A stretch of DNA of 64,000 nt from Actinocatenispora comari (GCF_017312725.1 NZ_BOPO01000124.1:26834-90833), one strand, 5' to 3'; positions 24,719 to 35,155 are shown, counted from the stretch's first letter. Translations and numbers: made by a program. Notes: generated from the sequence alone by a model not told the origin.

Positions 24719-26131
24719 GTGAGCCTGCAGCTGTACGACACCGCGACCCGTTCGGTGCGGGACTTCGTCCCGCGGGAAGCCGGCAAGGTCGGGATCTACC
24801 TGTGTGGTGTCACCGTGCAGAGCCCGCCGCACATCGGTCACCTGCGCTCCGGGGTCAACTACGACGTGCTGCGCCGCTGGCTGGAGTACCGCGGGCTGGA
24901 GGTCCGGTTCATTCGGAACATCACCGACATCGACGACAAGGTGCTGGCCCGCGCCGTGGCCGAGGCGGTGCCGTACTGGTCGATCGCGTACCGCAACGAG
25001 CGGCTGCTCGACGACGCGTACGACGCGGTCGGGGTGCGGCTGCCCACCTACGAGCCGCGCGCCACCGGGCACATCCCGGAGATCCAGGCGCTGATCCAGC
25101 GGCTGATCGACCGCGACCACGCGTACGCCACCGACACCGGCGAGGTCTACTTCGACGTCTCGTCGTATGCCGACTACGGTGCGCTGTCCGGGCAGCGGCC
25201 GGACGAGATGCGCTCCGGCGAGGAGACGGCGCCCGGCAAGCGCAGCCCGCTCGACTTCGCGCTGTGGAAGGGCGTCAAGCCGACCGAGCCGGCGGATGCG
25301 TACTGGCCGTCCCCGTGGGGCCGCGGCCGGCCCGGCTGGCACATCGAGTGCTCCGCGATGACCTGGCGCTACCTGGGCGAGGAATTCGACATCCACGGCG
25401 GCGGGCTGGACATCCGGTTCCCGCACCACGAGAACGAGATCGCCCAGTCCCGCGCGGCCGGTTTCGGCTTCGCCCGGTACTGGGTGCACAACGGGCCGCT
25501 CAACCTCGGCGGCGAGAAGATGAGCAAGTCGCTCGGCAACGTGGTCGACCTGCCCTCGCTGGCTGCGCGCGGGCTGCGCCCGGCGGAGGTGCGCTACTAC
25601 CTCTCCGCGCCGCACTACCGCTCGGTCATCGACTACTCGGAGGCCGCGCTGGACGAGGCCGCCGCCGCGTACCGACGGATCGAGGGGTTCGTGCAGCGGG
25701 CCGTCGAGCGCGTCGGCGTGGTCGAGACCGACGGCGTGGTGCCGGCCGGGTTCGAGCTGGTGATGGACGACGACCTGAACACGCCGCAGGCGTTCGCGCT
25801 GGTGCACGAGACGGTGCGGGCCGGCAACACCGCACTCGCGGCCGGCGACGACGAGGCGGTCCGGCAGGCGCTCGGCGAGGTGCTGACGATGCTCGGCGTC
25901 CTCGGTCTCGACCCGCTGACCGACACCCCGGCCGCCCGCAGCGGCCTCGCCGACACCGTCGACTCGCTCGTCGCGCTCGCCCTGCAACAGCGCGAGGCGG
26001 CCCGCGCGCGGCGCGACTGGCCGGCCGCCGACGCCGTGCGTGACCAGCTCAAACAGGCCGGCGTACTGATCGAAGACACCCCGCACGGTCCACGGTGGAC
26101 ACTCGCGGCCAACGCAACGGACGGACCCTGA
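24719..26131 (+). CDS. cysS: cysteinyl-tRNA synthetase
   Basis: A 470-residue class I aminoacyl-tRNA synthetase that charges tRNA-Cys in the cytoplasm. The HIGH motif is [10 protein letters not shown] (residues 38-41 HIGH) and KMSKS is near 267-271. Zinc ligands are visible in [17 protein letters not shown] and [10 protein letters not shown]. Length is normal for CysS; this is not the mycothiol ligase MshC, which is shorter and shares the fold. GTG start without a ribosome site but with a promoter at -7. Its stop overlaps the rlmB start by one base (TGATG), so the two are co-transcribed, as is common in actinobacteria. Confidence 0.96.
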   Translation: MSLQLYDTATRSVRDFVPREAGKVGIYLCGVTVQSPPHIGHLRSGVNYDVLRRWLEYRGLEVRFIRNITDIDDKVLARAVAEAVPYWSIAYRNERLLDDAYDAVGVRLPTYEPRATGHIPEIQALIQRLIDRDHAYATDTGEVYFDVSSYADYGALSGQRPDEMRSGEETAPGKRSPLDFALWKGVKPTEPADAYWPSPWGRGRPGWHIECSAMTWRYLGEEFDIHGGGLDIRFPHHENEIAQSRAAGFGFARYWVHNGPLNLGGEKMSKSLGNVVDLPSLAARGLRPAEVRYYLSAPHYRSVIDYSEAALDEAAAAYRRIEGFVQRAVERVGVVETDGVVPAGFELVMDDDLNTPQAFALVHETVRAGNTALAAGDDEAVRQALGEVLTMLGVLGLDPLTDTPAARSGLADTVDSLVALALQQREAARARRDWPAADAVRDQLKQAGVLIEDTPHGPRWTLAANATDGP

Positions 26132-27189
26132 TGCCCGGCAACTCGCAGCGCCGCAATCGTCGTACCTCGTCGAAGAAGGGGAGCTCGACCGGCTCCGGCG
26201 GCCACCACAAGCACTCGCTCGCCGGCAAGGGCCGGACCCTGCCCGCGGACGAGCGGCCGTGGCACAAGCAGTACCGGCCCGGCGAGAACGAGGAACTGCC
26301 GAAGCGGACCAAGTGGAAGCAGGAGAAGGAACGCCGGAAGGCAGCCGCCGAGGGGCGCGCGCCGAAGGCCGGTGGCCGGCGCGACGCCTCGCCGGCCACC
26401 CGGCGTGGCCCACGGGTGTCCCCGGGCCGGCGCAGCGCCACGCCGAAGGACGCGCCGGAGCTGCTCGTCGGGCGCAACCCGGTGGTCGAGGCGCTGCGCG
26501 CGCACGTGCCGGTGACCGCGCTGTACGTGGCGCAGGGCATCGAGCTGGACGCCCGGACCACCGAGGCGGTGCGTACCGCCGGCGACCGGGGCATCGCGAT
26601 CATGGAGGTGTCCCGGGCCGAGCTCGACCGGCTCACCGGGGGCGTGCTGCACCAGGGCATCGGCATCCAGGTCCCGTCGTACGAGTACGAGTCGTTCGAG
26701 GACATGCTGGCCGCGTCCGGCGAGACGCCGGCGCCGCTGCTGGTGGCGCTGGACGGGGTGACCGACCCGCGCAACCTGGGTGCGGTGATCCGGTCCGCCG
26801 CGGCGTTCGGCGCGCAGGGCGTGTTCCTGCCGGCCCGGCGGGCGGCCGGGATGACCGCGACCGCGTGGCGCACCTCCGCGGGTGCCGCGGCCCGGCTGCC
26901 GGTCGCCCAGGTCACCAACCTGACCCGGGCGCTCAAGCAGTGCCAGCAGGCCGGGTTCGTGGTGGCCGGGCTGGCCGCCGACGGCGACGTCCCGCTGTAC
27001 CAGCTGGAGGCGTCGGTCGACCCGATCGTGGTGGTGGCCGGCTCCGAGGGGCGCGGGCTGTCCCGGCTGGTGGGCGAGACCTGTGACCTGCGGGTGTCGA
27101 TCCCGATCGCCTCCGAGGTCGAGTCGCTCAACGCATCGGTCGCGATGGCGGTCGCGCTCGCTGAGATCGCCCGCATCCGCAGTACCTGA
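26131..27189 (+). CDS. rlmB: 23S rRNA (guanosine-2'-O-)-methyltransferase RlmB, SpoU family
   Basis: A 352-residue SPOUT methyltransferase. The first ~110 residues are a basic, disordered extension rich in Lys, Arg and Gly, typical of actinobacterial members. A substrate-binding domain (LLVGRNPVVEALRA, about 112-190) follows, then the trefoil-knot SpoU domain. That domain has ALDGVTDPRNLGAVIRSA (motif 1), VVVAGSEGRGLSRLV (motif 2) and IPIASEVESLNASVA (motif 3). It should 2'-O-methylate a conserved guanosine in 23S rRNA. The ATG overlaps the cysS stop. Confidence 0.93.
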   Translation: MPGNSQRRNRRTSSKKGSSTGSGGHHKHSLAGKGRTLPADERPWHKQYRPGENEELPKRTKWKQEKERRKAAAEGRAPKAGGRRDASPATRRGPRVSPGRRSATPKDAPELLVGRNPVVEALRAHVPVTALYVAQGIELDARTTEAVRTAGDRGIAIMEVSRAELDRLTGGVLHQGIGIQVPSYEYESFEDMLAASGETPAPLLVALDGVTDPRNLGAVIRSAAAFGAQGVFLPARRAAGMTATAWRTSAGAAARLPVAQVTNLTRALKQCQQAGFVVAGLAADGDVPLYQLEASVDPIVVVAGSEGRGLSRLVGETCDLRVSIPIASEVESLNASVAMAVALAEIARIRST

Positions 27190-27420
27190 CCGGAACCTGC
27201 GGCTCGCGGTCGCCGAGCGCGCGGGCTCGGCCGCAGCCGGGTGATCGCGCCGCCTCCCCGGACGTCGGCCGCGTCGGTCGTCCGACCGCGCTGGGTGACC
27301 AGTTCGGCACGCTGCGGTCGTCGGCGGTGACCCGGCATCCGCGCTTGGGCAGCGTTCGTACGATCGGGTCCGGTCGCCGTGCCCAGGCGGCGACCCCGTC
27401 GATGATCGGAGGGATCCGCC

Positions 27421-30216
27421 GTGACCACGCCGCTCCAGCCGGGCTTCGCGATCGGGGTTGATCTCGGTACGTCGAACACGGTCGCGGTGGTGCGTTCGCC
27501 GGACGGCCGGACCCGCCCGCTGCTGTTCGACGGGCAGCCGATCCTGCCGTCGACGGTGTTCGTGGACGAGTCCGGGCACGTTCACGTGGGCCGGGACGCG
27601 CAGCGGATGGCGCAGCTGGACCCGGCGCGGTGTGAGCCGAACCCGAAGCGGCGGATCGACGAGCGTTCGGTGTTGCTGGGCGACCGCGAGCTTCCGGTGG
27701 TGGCGCTGCTCGCCGCGCTGTTGAAGGAGATCGCGGCCAAGGCGGTCGAGGCGGTCGGGTTCCTGCCGCCCGCGGCGTTGACGCACCCGGCGGCGTGGGG
27801 GCCGACCCGGCGGGGGGTGCTGCTGGAAGCCGTACGGCAGGCGGGCTGGCCGCCGGTGAAGCTGGTGCCGGAGCCGATCGCCGCGGCCCGCTACTTCGCG
27901 CAGGTGATGCGCCGGCCGGTGCCGGTCGGCTCGGCGCTGGCGGTGTTCGACTTCGGCGGCGGCACCCTGGACGTGGCGGTGGTGCGCAACGAGGGCGACG
28001 GGTTCGCGGTGATCGGCTCGGGCGGCGACGAGCGGCTCGGCGGGCTGGATCTGGACGAGGCGCTGGTGACGCACGTCGGTGATCAGATCGGCCAGCGGTA
28101 CCCGCAGATCTGGCAGCACCTGTCGCAGCCCACCTCGACCGCCGACCGGCGGTACCGGCGGTTGTTCTGGGCGGACGTGGGCGGCGCGAAGGAGATGCTG
28201 TCCCGATCGGCGAACGCGCCGGTGCCCGTGCCGGGGGCGGAGGCGGCGATCCACCTGACCCGCGACGAGCTGGAGCGGCTGGCCACGCCGCTGCTGGACC
28301 GCGCGGTCGCCGCGACCGAGGCCACGATCGGCCAGGCGGGGCTGCGCCCCGACCAGCTTTCCGGGCTGTTCCTGGTCGGCGGGTCGAGCCGGGTGCCGAT
28401 GGTGGCCCGGCTGCTGCACGCCAAGCTCGGCATCGCGCCGACCGTGCTGGAGCAGCCGGAGCTCCCGGTTGCCGAGGGCGCACTGGCCGAGCTGGTGCCG
28501 GTGGACGCGCCGACCGAGTCCATGCCGTACCCGATGTCGGCGATGCCGGCGAGTCCCGCGGGCGGCATGCCGGTCAGCGCGATGCCCGGCCAGGCCGGCC
28601 CCGTCTCGGGTGCGCCGGGACAGCCGGGCTTGGCCTCCGGTGCCCCGGGACAGCCGTCGGGCGCGCCGATGTCGCCGGGTCCGGTGCTCGGTGGGCCGCC
28701 GCCCGGGCCGTACCTGCCGGGCGGCCCGCCGCCGGGCGGGCCGGGCGGTTACCCGCAGGCGCAGTACGGCAACCAGCCGCACTCGCCGATCCCGGTCCCA
28801 CCGCCGGGGCAGCCCACCTGGTACAGGCGGCCCAAGATCATCGTGCCCGCCGCCGCGGCCGTCGTGCTACTACTCGTCATCGGCGGCTACCTCCTGCTCC
28901 GCAACCCGTACCAGGAGCGCGGCTTCGAGAAGCTCGATTCGATCGGGTCGATGAAGTACGCCCACGCCGACGACAAGACGTGGGTGCAGGTCGTCGGGGA
29001 CACCGCATACACGATGGAGATCGACTCGGGCGACTCCTACAGCAGCTCCGGGACGGCGATCGTGCGGGCGATCCCGCTCGGCGACAAGTCACCCACGGCG
29101 AAGTGGACGAAGCGGATCGACTCCGGCGGCGCCGACTGGGACACGGACTGGGGCATGCAGGTGTACGACGGTGGCGGCATCGCGATCCGCTACGACTCCG
29201 ACGGCGACACGCCCGGTCGGTACTACCTGCTCAACCTCGACGACGGCCACAACTGGCACAGCGACGCCGCCAACGACGACGCGTTCGGCGTGTCGGTCGC
29301 CGCCGGCGTGGTGCTGCGGCAGCCCAGCGACGGCTCCCGGACCACCGCCCTCGGCCTGTCCGACGGGAAGCAGAAGTGGCACCGCACCGGCATCGCGTAC
29401 GTCGAGAACACGCCCGACGACCTGGCCCGGCCGGCCCGGTTCGACGACTCGTGGCCGATGCACGGCGCCGAGAAGGGCACCCGCGCGGTGTTCGTCGACA
29501 CCGACAACAACGCCACGCTCGTCGACCTCAAGACCGGCGACGAGCTCGCCGACGGGAGCAGCCAGCGGCTTTCCGGCACCACCACCGGCGTCACCACCGG
29601 CCCGACCCGGCTGGTCTACAACGGCATGCTGATGGACATGACCCCGACGGCCGGCTTCCAGATCCGGGCGTACTCGCTCGACAAGCTGGAGCAGCAGTGG
29701 GTGTACCACGCGGGTAGCGGCTACACCCCCGACTGGATCCAGCCGTGCGGCGAGTCGCTGCTGTGCATCAAGGAGCACCGGGGCGACAGCAGCGACGGCT
29801 CCGCCGAGAAGGGTGTCCGGCTGGTCGCGCTGAAGCTCGACGACGGCAGCAAGGAAGCCTGGCACCAGGACGTCAAGGGCCTCGACGGCGTGATCGGGGT
29901 GGGCGACCGGGTCGTCGTCACCGCGCACGACGACAAGGCCACCACCACCGTGTACGACGAGGACGGCGCGGTGCAGGACACCCAGGCCGGGATGGACGCG
30001 GCCCGGGTCGACGACGCCACCATGCTGCTCGCCAACGGCGTCGTGGAGACCGACGAGACCGATCCGAACTGGACGATGACCGGCTACGGCGTGCAGTCGG
30101 GCAGCACCACCACGCTCGGTCCGCTCGCCGTCGACCTGTCCGCCTGCGAGTTCAGCGACGCATACCTCGCCTGTTCGGGCGACGGCAAGTTCGAGTTCTG
30201 GCGTTTCCGGAGCTGA
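27421..30216 (+). CDS. Hsp70 ATPase domain fused through a Pro-rich linker and one membrane helix to a beta-propeller-like extracellular domain
   Basis: A 931-residue membrane protein. Residues 8-355 form an Hsp70 nucleotide-binding domain: VDLGTSNTVAVV (phosphate 1), VFDFGGGTLDVAVV (phosphate 2) and LFLVGGSSRVPMVARLL (adenosine). The DnaK substrate-binding domain is missing. A linker rich in Pro, Gly and Met with APGQP repeats (about 360-470) leads to a single helix (about 473-493) and a ~435-residue outer domain. The outer domain's repeating DGxxxW blades suggest a PQQ/WD-like propeller. Such fusions recur in actinobacteria and no function is established. The ATPase would be cytosolic and the propeller outside, so signalling or secretion-linked chaperoning is possible. 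GTG start with GGAGGG upstream. Confidence 0.8.
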   Translation: MTTPLQPGFAIGVDLGTSNTVAVVRSPDGRTRPLLFDGQPILPSTVFVDESGHVHVGRDAQRMAQLDPARCEPNPKRRIDERSVLLGDRELPVVALLAALLKEIAAKAVEAVGFLPPAALTHPAAWGPTRRGVLLEAVRQAGWPPVKLVPEPIAAARYFAQVMRRPVPVGSALAVFDFGGGTLDVAVVRNEGDGFAVIGSGGDERLGGLDLDEALVTHVGDQIGQRYPQIWQHLSQPTSTADRRYRRLFWADVGGAKEMLSRSANAPVPVPGAEAAIHLTRDELERLATPLLDRAVAATEATIGQAGLRPDQLSGLFLVGGSSRVPMVARLLHAKLGIAPTVLEQPELPVAEGALAELVPVDAPTESMPYPMSAMPASPAGGMPVSAMPGQAGPVSGAPGQPGLASGAPGQPSGAPMSPGPVLGGPPPGPYLPGGPPPGGPGGYPQAQYGNQPHSPIPVPPPGQPTWYRRPKIIVPAAAAVVLLLVIGGYLLLRNPYQERGFEKLDSIGSMKYAHADDKTWVQVVGDTAYTMEIDSGDSYSSSGTAIVRAIPLGDKSPTAKWTKRIDSGGADWDTDWGMQVYDGGGIAIRYDSDGDTPGRYYLLNLDDGHNWHSDAANDDAFGVSVAAGVVLRQPSDGSRTTALGLSDGKQKWHRTGIAYVENTPDDLARPARFDDSWPMHGAEKGTRAVFVDTDNNATLVDLKTGDELADGSSQRLSGTTTGVTTGPTRLVYNGMLMDMTPTAGFQIRAYSLDKLEQQWVYHAGSGYTPDWIQPCGESLLCIKEHRGDSSDGSAEKGVRLVALKLDDGSKEAWHQDVKGLDGVIGVGDRVVVTAHDDKATTTVYDEDGAVQDTQAGMDAARVDDATMLLANGVVETDETDPNWTMTGYGVQSGSTTTLGPLAVDLSACEFSDAYLACSGDGKFEFWRFRS

Positions 30217-30352
30217 GCTTGCGCGAATCGCCCCCGGCGGCGCCGTCGAGCGGCACACAATGAGGGCACCCAGGCACTTCCCGCTGGTACCGGGTGGCAC
30301 GGTCGCCGTCCGTGCGCATGCCGGTACCGCGACAGCAGAGAGTAGGAACAGC

Positions 30353-30386
30353 AAGGGAGGCACCGGCACCCGCCGGTGCCTCCCTT
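30353..30386 (+). terminator. hairpin terminator after the Hsp70 fusion gene
   Basis: A perfect 15-bp stem (30353-30367 with 30372-30386) with an ACCC loop, 136 bases after the stop. No U-tract follows. Confidence 0.65.
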
Positions 30387-30423
30387 GTCGCTGTCCCCGC
30401 CGCTTCCGGGAGCGGACACGCGA

Positions 30424-30455
30424 GCGGGGCACCGGCCCGAAGGCCGATGCCCCGC
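30424..30455 (-). terminator. hairpin terminator after the ABC ATPase gene
   Basis: A 14-bp stem (30424-30437 with 30442-30455) with one mismatch, 19 bases beyond the stop of the minus-strand ATPase gene at 30475. Confidence 0.6.
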
Positions 30456-30474
30456 AAGGCTCGAACGCGGTGGG

Positions 30475-31566
<1,092 letters not shown>

Positions 31567-31578
31567 GGTGATGGCGTC

Positions 31579-31618
31579 CTTTCACCGGCAGGTACGTGCC
31601 GGACGATCCGAGTGAAAG
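31579..31618 (-). promoter_or_regulatory. 5' UTR hairpin that can mask the ugpC ribosome site
   Basis: In the transcript, TTTCAC (31580-31585) pairs with GTGAAA (31612-31617), and CCGGCA (31585-31590) pairs with TGCCGG (31597-31602). The Shine-Dalgarno AAAGGA lies in the 3' strand of the fold, so folding would reduce translation. Upstream, TGTTCA and TATGTT hexamers with a 17-base spacer on the minus strand (about 31654-31682) form a likely promoter. No known riboswitch class is recognised. Confidence 0.35.
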
Positions 31619-31797
31619 ACCGCACAGCCGCGCCGAAGGCGGTGTGCTGTCGCCAACATAGCCGCTGGCCCTGTGAATGAACAGAGCGCGTACGAGCGGT
31701 GCCGCGCCGCTGACTCGCCGTACGACGGGGGTGGTCGCCCGCCGGTGATTCGCCACCGCCGGGCCCGCGCGTCCGGAATGTCACCGAACGCTCCTGG

Positions 31798-31870
31798 AGC
31801 CGCCTGTCGGCCTCGAACCGACGACCTACGCTTTACAAGAGCGTCGCTCTACCAACTGAGCTAAGGCGGC
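31798..31870 (-). tRNA. tRNA-Thr (anticodon UGU)
   Basis: A 73-base tRNA. The 7-bp acceptor stem pairs 31864-31870 with 31799-31805, and the discriminator is U at 31798. The D-arm contains AGCTCAGTTGGTAGAGC, the anticodon loop CTTGTAA gives UGU, and the T-arm contains GGTTCGAGGCC. CCA is not encoded. Confidence 0.95.
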
Positions 31871-31883
31871 AAACGCGACCAGT

Positions 31884-32696
31884 CTAAGGCCTCGGACCAG
31901 TGCGGTCGTACTCATGGGTGCCGGCCTGTCGGGCGCCGCGGTGCCGGCCGGCGCGCAGTTCGACCAGGCGGGCCAGCCGATCCCCCGAGCGGGTGGCCCG
32001 GAGCCAGACGCGGTTTCCGACCGACACCCGCAGCGCCAGCCGGCCGACCCGGATCGTTTCGCTCGGGAAGGTGCGCGGGTTCGGGGCGGTGCCCGGCTCG
32101 GCGACCGTCACCGCGGCTACGTCGCCCACCTCCGACCAGCTCGCTCGGTCGACCCAGCGAGCCTCGCTGCCCCAGTGTCGCAGCCGGACGCGCCTGGTCA
32201 CGCCCACCTCGTCCAGCCCGACCAGCAGCCGGAAGCCGGAGCCGAGTGGCCAGGTCAGCGCGAGCGGACTGGCGGCAAGGTCGGCCGGGTCCGCGGCGAG
32301 GACCGGCCGCAGGCAGAGGTGCCGCAGCACGGTGCACAGCAGCCAGGCGCCGCACGCACCGGCGACCCCGGCGGCGGTGGTGGCCAGCATCCAGGACGGG
32401 GTGTGCCCGGCGCCGTCGGCCGCGCGATCGGCGCCGAACCCGGCGAGCCCTCCGCCGACCAGCATCGCGATCCACCGGCCGGACCTGCCCCACTCGTCGG
32501 TGTCGTTCCAGTGCCGGCCCAGTTGCACCGCAGCCAGCACGAGCAGTACCGCGGCCACGGCGAGCGCCGGTGCCGCGGCAGGTCGCCGCGTGGCCATCGA
32601 CGCCAGTACGACGACGAGGATCGCCGGCGGCAACAGCTGCAGGATCACGACGAAGGCCCTGATCAACGACAGTCTGGTACGAAACGCGGCCCGCAT
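31884..32696 (-). CDS. membrane protein of unknown function
   Basis: A 270-residue protein I do not recognise. Four predicted membrane helices occupy the first half: ILQLLPPAILVVVLASMA, ALAVAAVLLVLAAVQL, WIAMLVGGGLAGFGA and ATTAAGVAGACGAWLLCTVL. The second half (about 145-270) is a soluble, strand-rich region with WLRATRSGDRLARLVELR near its end. It resembles PH-like domains of bacterial membrane proteins, but this is only a visual impression. Start ATG at 32696 lacks a good ribosome site; other starts are possible. Its 3' end is 13 bases from tRNA-Thr. Upstream lies a duplicated 38-bp repeat. Confidence 0.65.
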   Translation of the reverse strand: MRAAFRTRLSLIRAFVVILQLLPPAILVVVLASMATRRPAAAPALAVAAVLLVLAAVQLGRHWNDTDEWGRSGRWIAMLVGGGLAGFGADRAADGAGHTPSWMLATTAAGVAGACGAWLLCTVLRHLCLRPVLAADPADLAASPLALTWPLGSGFRLLVGLDEVGVTRRVRLRHWGSEARWVDRASWSEVGDVAAVTVAEPGTAPNPRTFPSETIRVGRLALRVSVGNRVWLRATRSGDRLARLVELRAGRHRGARQAGTHEYDRTGPRP

Positions 32697-32747
32697 TCGG
32701 CCACCGTAGCGGCCCGCTGCCACTCGGTGATCATCGGCGTGCCCGCC

Positions 32748-32823
32748 GCCCAGCGGGACGGCCGGGCGATCGCGTGTCGTCATCCGCCCAGCGGGACGGC
32801 CCGGCGATCGCGTGTCGTCATCC
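32748..32823. repeat. tandem duplication of a 38-bp unit
   Basis: Units 32748-32785 and 32786-32823 are identical except for one base (G versus C in GGCCGGG/GGCCCGG). It lies in the 157-base gap between the membrane protein and the amine oxidase. Each unit contains GCGATCGC. Confidence 0.85.
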
Positions 32824-32853
32824 GCCGAACCGGCGGTGGTGGGTCGGGCTGGG

Positions 32854-34173
32854 TCAGCTGTGCAGGAGGGTGGCGCAGGCGTGCAGGGCGCTGCGGACGG
32901 CGCCTTCGAGGCTGGGGCTGGCGAGCCAGTCGCCGGCGAGCTGGATCCGGTCGGCGCGATGGGTACCGGCACGCAGCGCGGCGTCGCGCGCGTGCAGCCG
33001 GCGCAGCCAGCCGACGCCGAACAGCGGCACGCCGTACCGGTGGCGGACCACCGACCAGCCGAGGATGTCGCCGAGCGGCTGGCCGAGCAACCGCTCCGCC
33101 TCGGCCAGCAGCAGCGAGCGGATCGGCCGGTCCGGCTCGTCCAGCAACTCGGCGCCGAGCTGCGGCGACGCGCAGACCGCCAGGCCGCCGCGACCGTCCG
33201 GCACCTGCCCGGTACCGCGGATCTCCAGCGGTTCGACCCCGGCGAGCGGGTGCCGGCCGGGACCGACCGGGCTGACCGGGTGCGGCACCGGCGCCGGCGC
33301 GGCCAGCGCGACGTGCAGCAGTACCGCCGGGGAGAACGTCGCGTCGTCGGCGAGCGACCGGTCCGGGTGGTCGGCCGGCAGCAGCGCGGTGCCGAGCGAC
33401 GGCGGGCCGGCCAGTACCACGGCGTCGGCGGTGACGGTGTCGCCGCCGGCGGTGTCGACGTGCACCCGGTCGCCGTCCGGCCGCAGCGCCACGACGGTCG
33501 TGTCGTACCGGACGTCCAGCGCCGCGGCGACCGACTCCCACAACGTGCCGAGGCCACCGCGCGGGCAGTACAGGTGGGCACCGGGCGCGGCGGCGACCTG
33601 CGCCAGGGCGACGGCCCGGGAGGTGCGGTCGGCCGGCGAGAGCATCAGTGCGTCGAGCGTCGCCGGCAGGATCCGCTCCGCGTAGTCGCGGCCGACGTGC
33701 GCGGCGAACCAGCTGGCGGCGTCCTCGTCGTCCAGGTCGGTGGCGGCGGCCAGGTCACCCCAGCGCGGCGCGGACGCGGCCAGCCGGGTGCCGAGGCCGG
33801 CCAGCCGGCGTCGGGTGGACGCGGACAGCAGCGGGGTGCGCAGCATCGCCGCGGCACCGGTCGGCAGCGGGTGCCGGCGGCCGTCCAGGACGATCCGGCT
33901 GTCCATCGGCAGCCGGACCAGCTCGCGCCGGCCGAGGCCGACCTGCCGGGCGAGATAGCGGGTGGAGCGGTAGAAGGAGGCGATGAACTCGGCGCCCCGG
34001 TCGAACCGCCAGGCCTGGCCGTCGACCCGCAGCTCGGCGACGCCGGAGCGGCCGCCGGGCCGGGGATCTCGCTCCAGCACGGTCACCGCGGCACCGGCCG
34101 TGGTCAGGGCGCGCGCCGCGGTCAGCCCGGCGGGGCCGGCGCCGACCACCACCACCCGTCGAGGTACCGCCAT
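32854..34173 (-). CDS. FAD-dependent amine oxidase/protoporphyrinogen-oxidase-like protein
   Basis: A 439-residue flavoprotein. The FAD-binding Rossmann signature VVVVGAGPAGLTAARAL is at the N-terminus, followed by the acidic ERDPRPGGRS motif that typifies the amine-oxidase/phytoene-desaturase group. The C-terminal FAD segment IQLAGDWLASPSLEGAVRSA is intact. It resembles HemY/CrtI relatives, but no haem or carotenoid genes are nearby, so the substrate is unknown. Three in-frame Met codons crowd the start (34185, 34182, 34173); 34173 gives the usual family N-terminus. It has a one-gene transcription unit on the minus strand. Confidence 0.82.
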   Translation of the reverse strand: MAVPRRVVVVGAGPAGLTAARALTTAGAAVTVLERDPRPGGRSGVAELRVDGQAWRFDRGAEFIASFYRSTRYLARQVGLGRRELVRLPMDSRIVLDGRRHPLPTGAAAMLRTPLLSASTRRRLAGLGTRLAASAPRWGDLAAATDLDDEDAASWFAAHVGRDYAERILPATLDALMLSPADRTSRAVALAQVAAAPGAHLYCPRGGLGTLWESVAAALDVRYDTTVVALRPDGDRVHVDTAGGDTVTADAVVLAGPPSLGTALLPADHPDRSLADDATFSPAVLLHVALAAPAPVPHPVSPVGPGRHPLAGVEPLEIRGTGQVPDGRGGLAVCASPQLGAELLDEPDRPIRSLLLAEAERLLGQPLGDILGWSVVRHRYGVPLFGVGWLRRLHARDAALRAGTHRADRIQLAGDWLASPSLEGAVRSALHACATLLHS

Positions 34174-34318
34174 GGCACCCATCATGCCGTGGCCGCGCAC
34201 CCGGCCGAGGCACGCCCCGGCGCGGTGCCACCACCGGAGTACCGGACCGGCGGTGACACCACGCGGCGCCGAACACCCCGGCGGCTGCTGGCGTCCTGCC
34301 CGGGGACGTGCCGGTGGG

Positions 34319-35155
34319 TCAGGATGCGACGGCCGGTTCCGGCTCGCCGGCGGGTTCGGTGTCGTCGGCGCCGGGGTAGCCGGCGAGCTCGCGTTCCAGC
34401 TCGGCCAGCCGGGCGCGCAGCGCCTCCGCCTCGGCCTGCTTGGCGGCGCGGTGCTCGTCGATGACCGCTTCGACCGCGCCGGTGATCGACTCGATGTCGA
34501 TCGCCTGGGCGACCGCGTGCCCGGCGGTCACCGGCAGCGCGGTCGGCTTGACCAGCTTGCGCGAGCCGTGACTCGCCTCGACGGTGGCGCCGTCGCCGGC
34601 GACGGTCACGGTGATCACGACGTCGCCGGCGTTGCCGCGGGCGGCCTTCTTCGCCGCGGTCTTGGCCGGGCGGCCGCGCCGGGCCGGTGTCGCCGTGCCG
34701 GTCGGCTCGCCCTCGGCGTCGCCGGCGCCGCGCTCGGCATCCGACGCCGCCGCACCGCTGGTCGGTGCCGGCCCACCGGCCGCGTCGGCGCCGGTCGAGG
34801 CGTCGGCCGGGCCGGTGCTCGAGGTGCCGGCGGTCGGGTCGGTGTCCGTCGTGGCGGGCTCGGTGTCGGGGGCGGTCGCGGCGGTGCGGGCGATGACGTC
34901 GGCGCGACCGCGCGGTACGACGGCGAGCACCGCGGTGGGTAGCCGGACGTCCTGCTCGGATCCGTCCCGGGTGATGCGCACCGTGCACGGCAGGTCGGCG
35001 TCCGGGTCGTGGTCGACCAGGACCCCCTTGGTACCGGCGGGAATCTCACCGTGTGCGGTGTGCACCGCGACCCTGGGCTGCTCGCCTCGCCCCAGCGCGG
35101 TGACCAGGGCGTGCAGGTCACGGTCGCTGAGCTGATCGGTGGAACCAGCGCTCAC
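34319..35155 (-). CDS. unknown protein with AT-hook/Lys-Ala-rich segment and C-terminal coiled coil
   Basis: A 278-residue protein I do not recognise. The N-terminal ~85 residues (LSDRDLHALVTALGRGEQPR ... TVRITRDGSEQDVRLPTAVL) form a small globular part. A ~70-residue Ala/Thr/Asp-rich disordered stretch follows. Near 157-172 is ARRGRPAKTAAKKAARG, an AT-hook-like core plus a histone-like basic run. After a folded region comes a C-terminal coiled coil (RAAKQAEAEALRARLAELER, about 235-262). The composition suggests nucleic-acid or nucleoid association, which is inference. GTG at 35155 has GGAAAGGA upstream. An 8-bp inverted repeat (35207-35214 with 35216-35223) lies in its promoter region. Confidence 0.7.
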   Translation of the reverse strand: MSAGSTDQLSDRDLHALVTALGRGEQPRVAVHTAHGEIPAGTKGVLVDHDPDADLPCTVRITRDGSEQDVRLPTAVLAVVPRGRADVIARTAATAPDTEPATTDTDPTAGTSSTGPADASTGADAAGGPAPTSGAAASDAERGAGDAEGEPTGTATPARRGRPAKTAAKKAARGNAGDVVITVTVAGDGATVEASHGSRKLVKPTALPVTAGHAVAQAIDIESITGAVEAVIDEHRAAKQAEAEALRARLAELERELAGYPGADDTEPAGEPEPAVAS

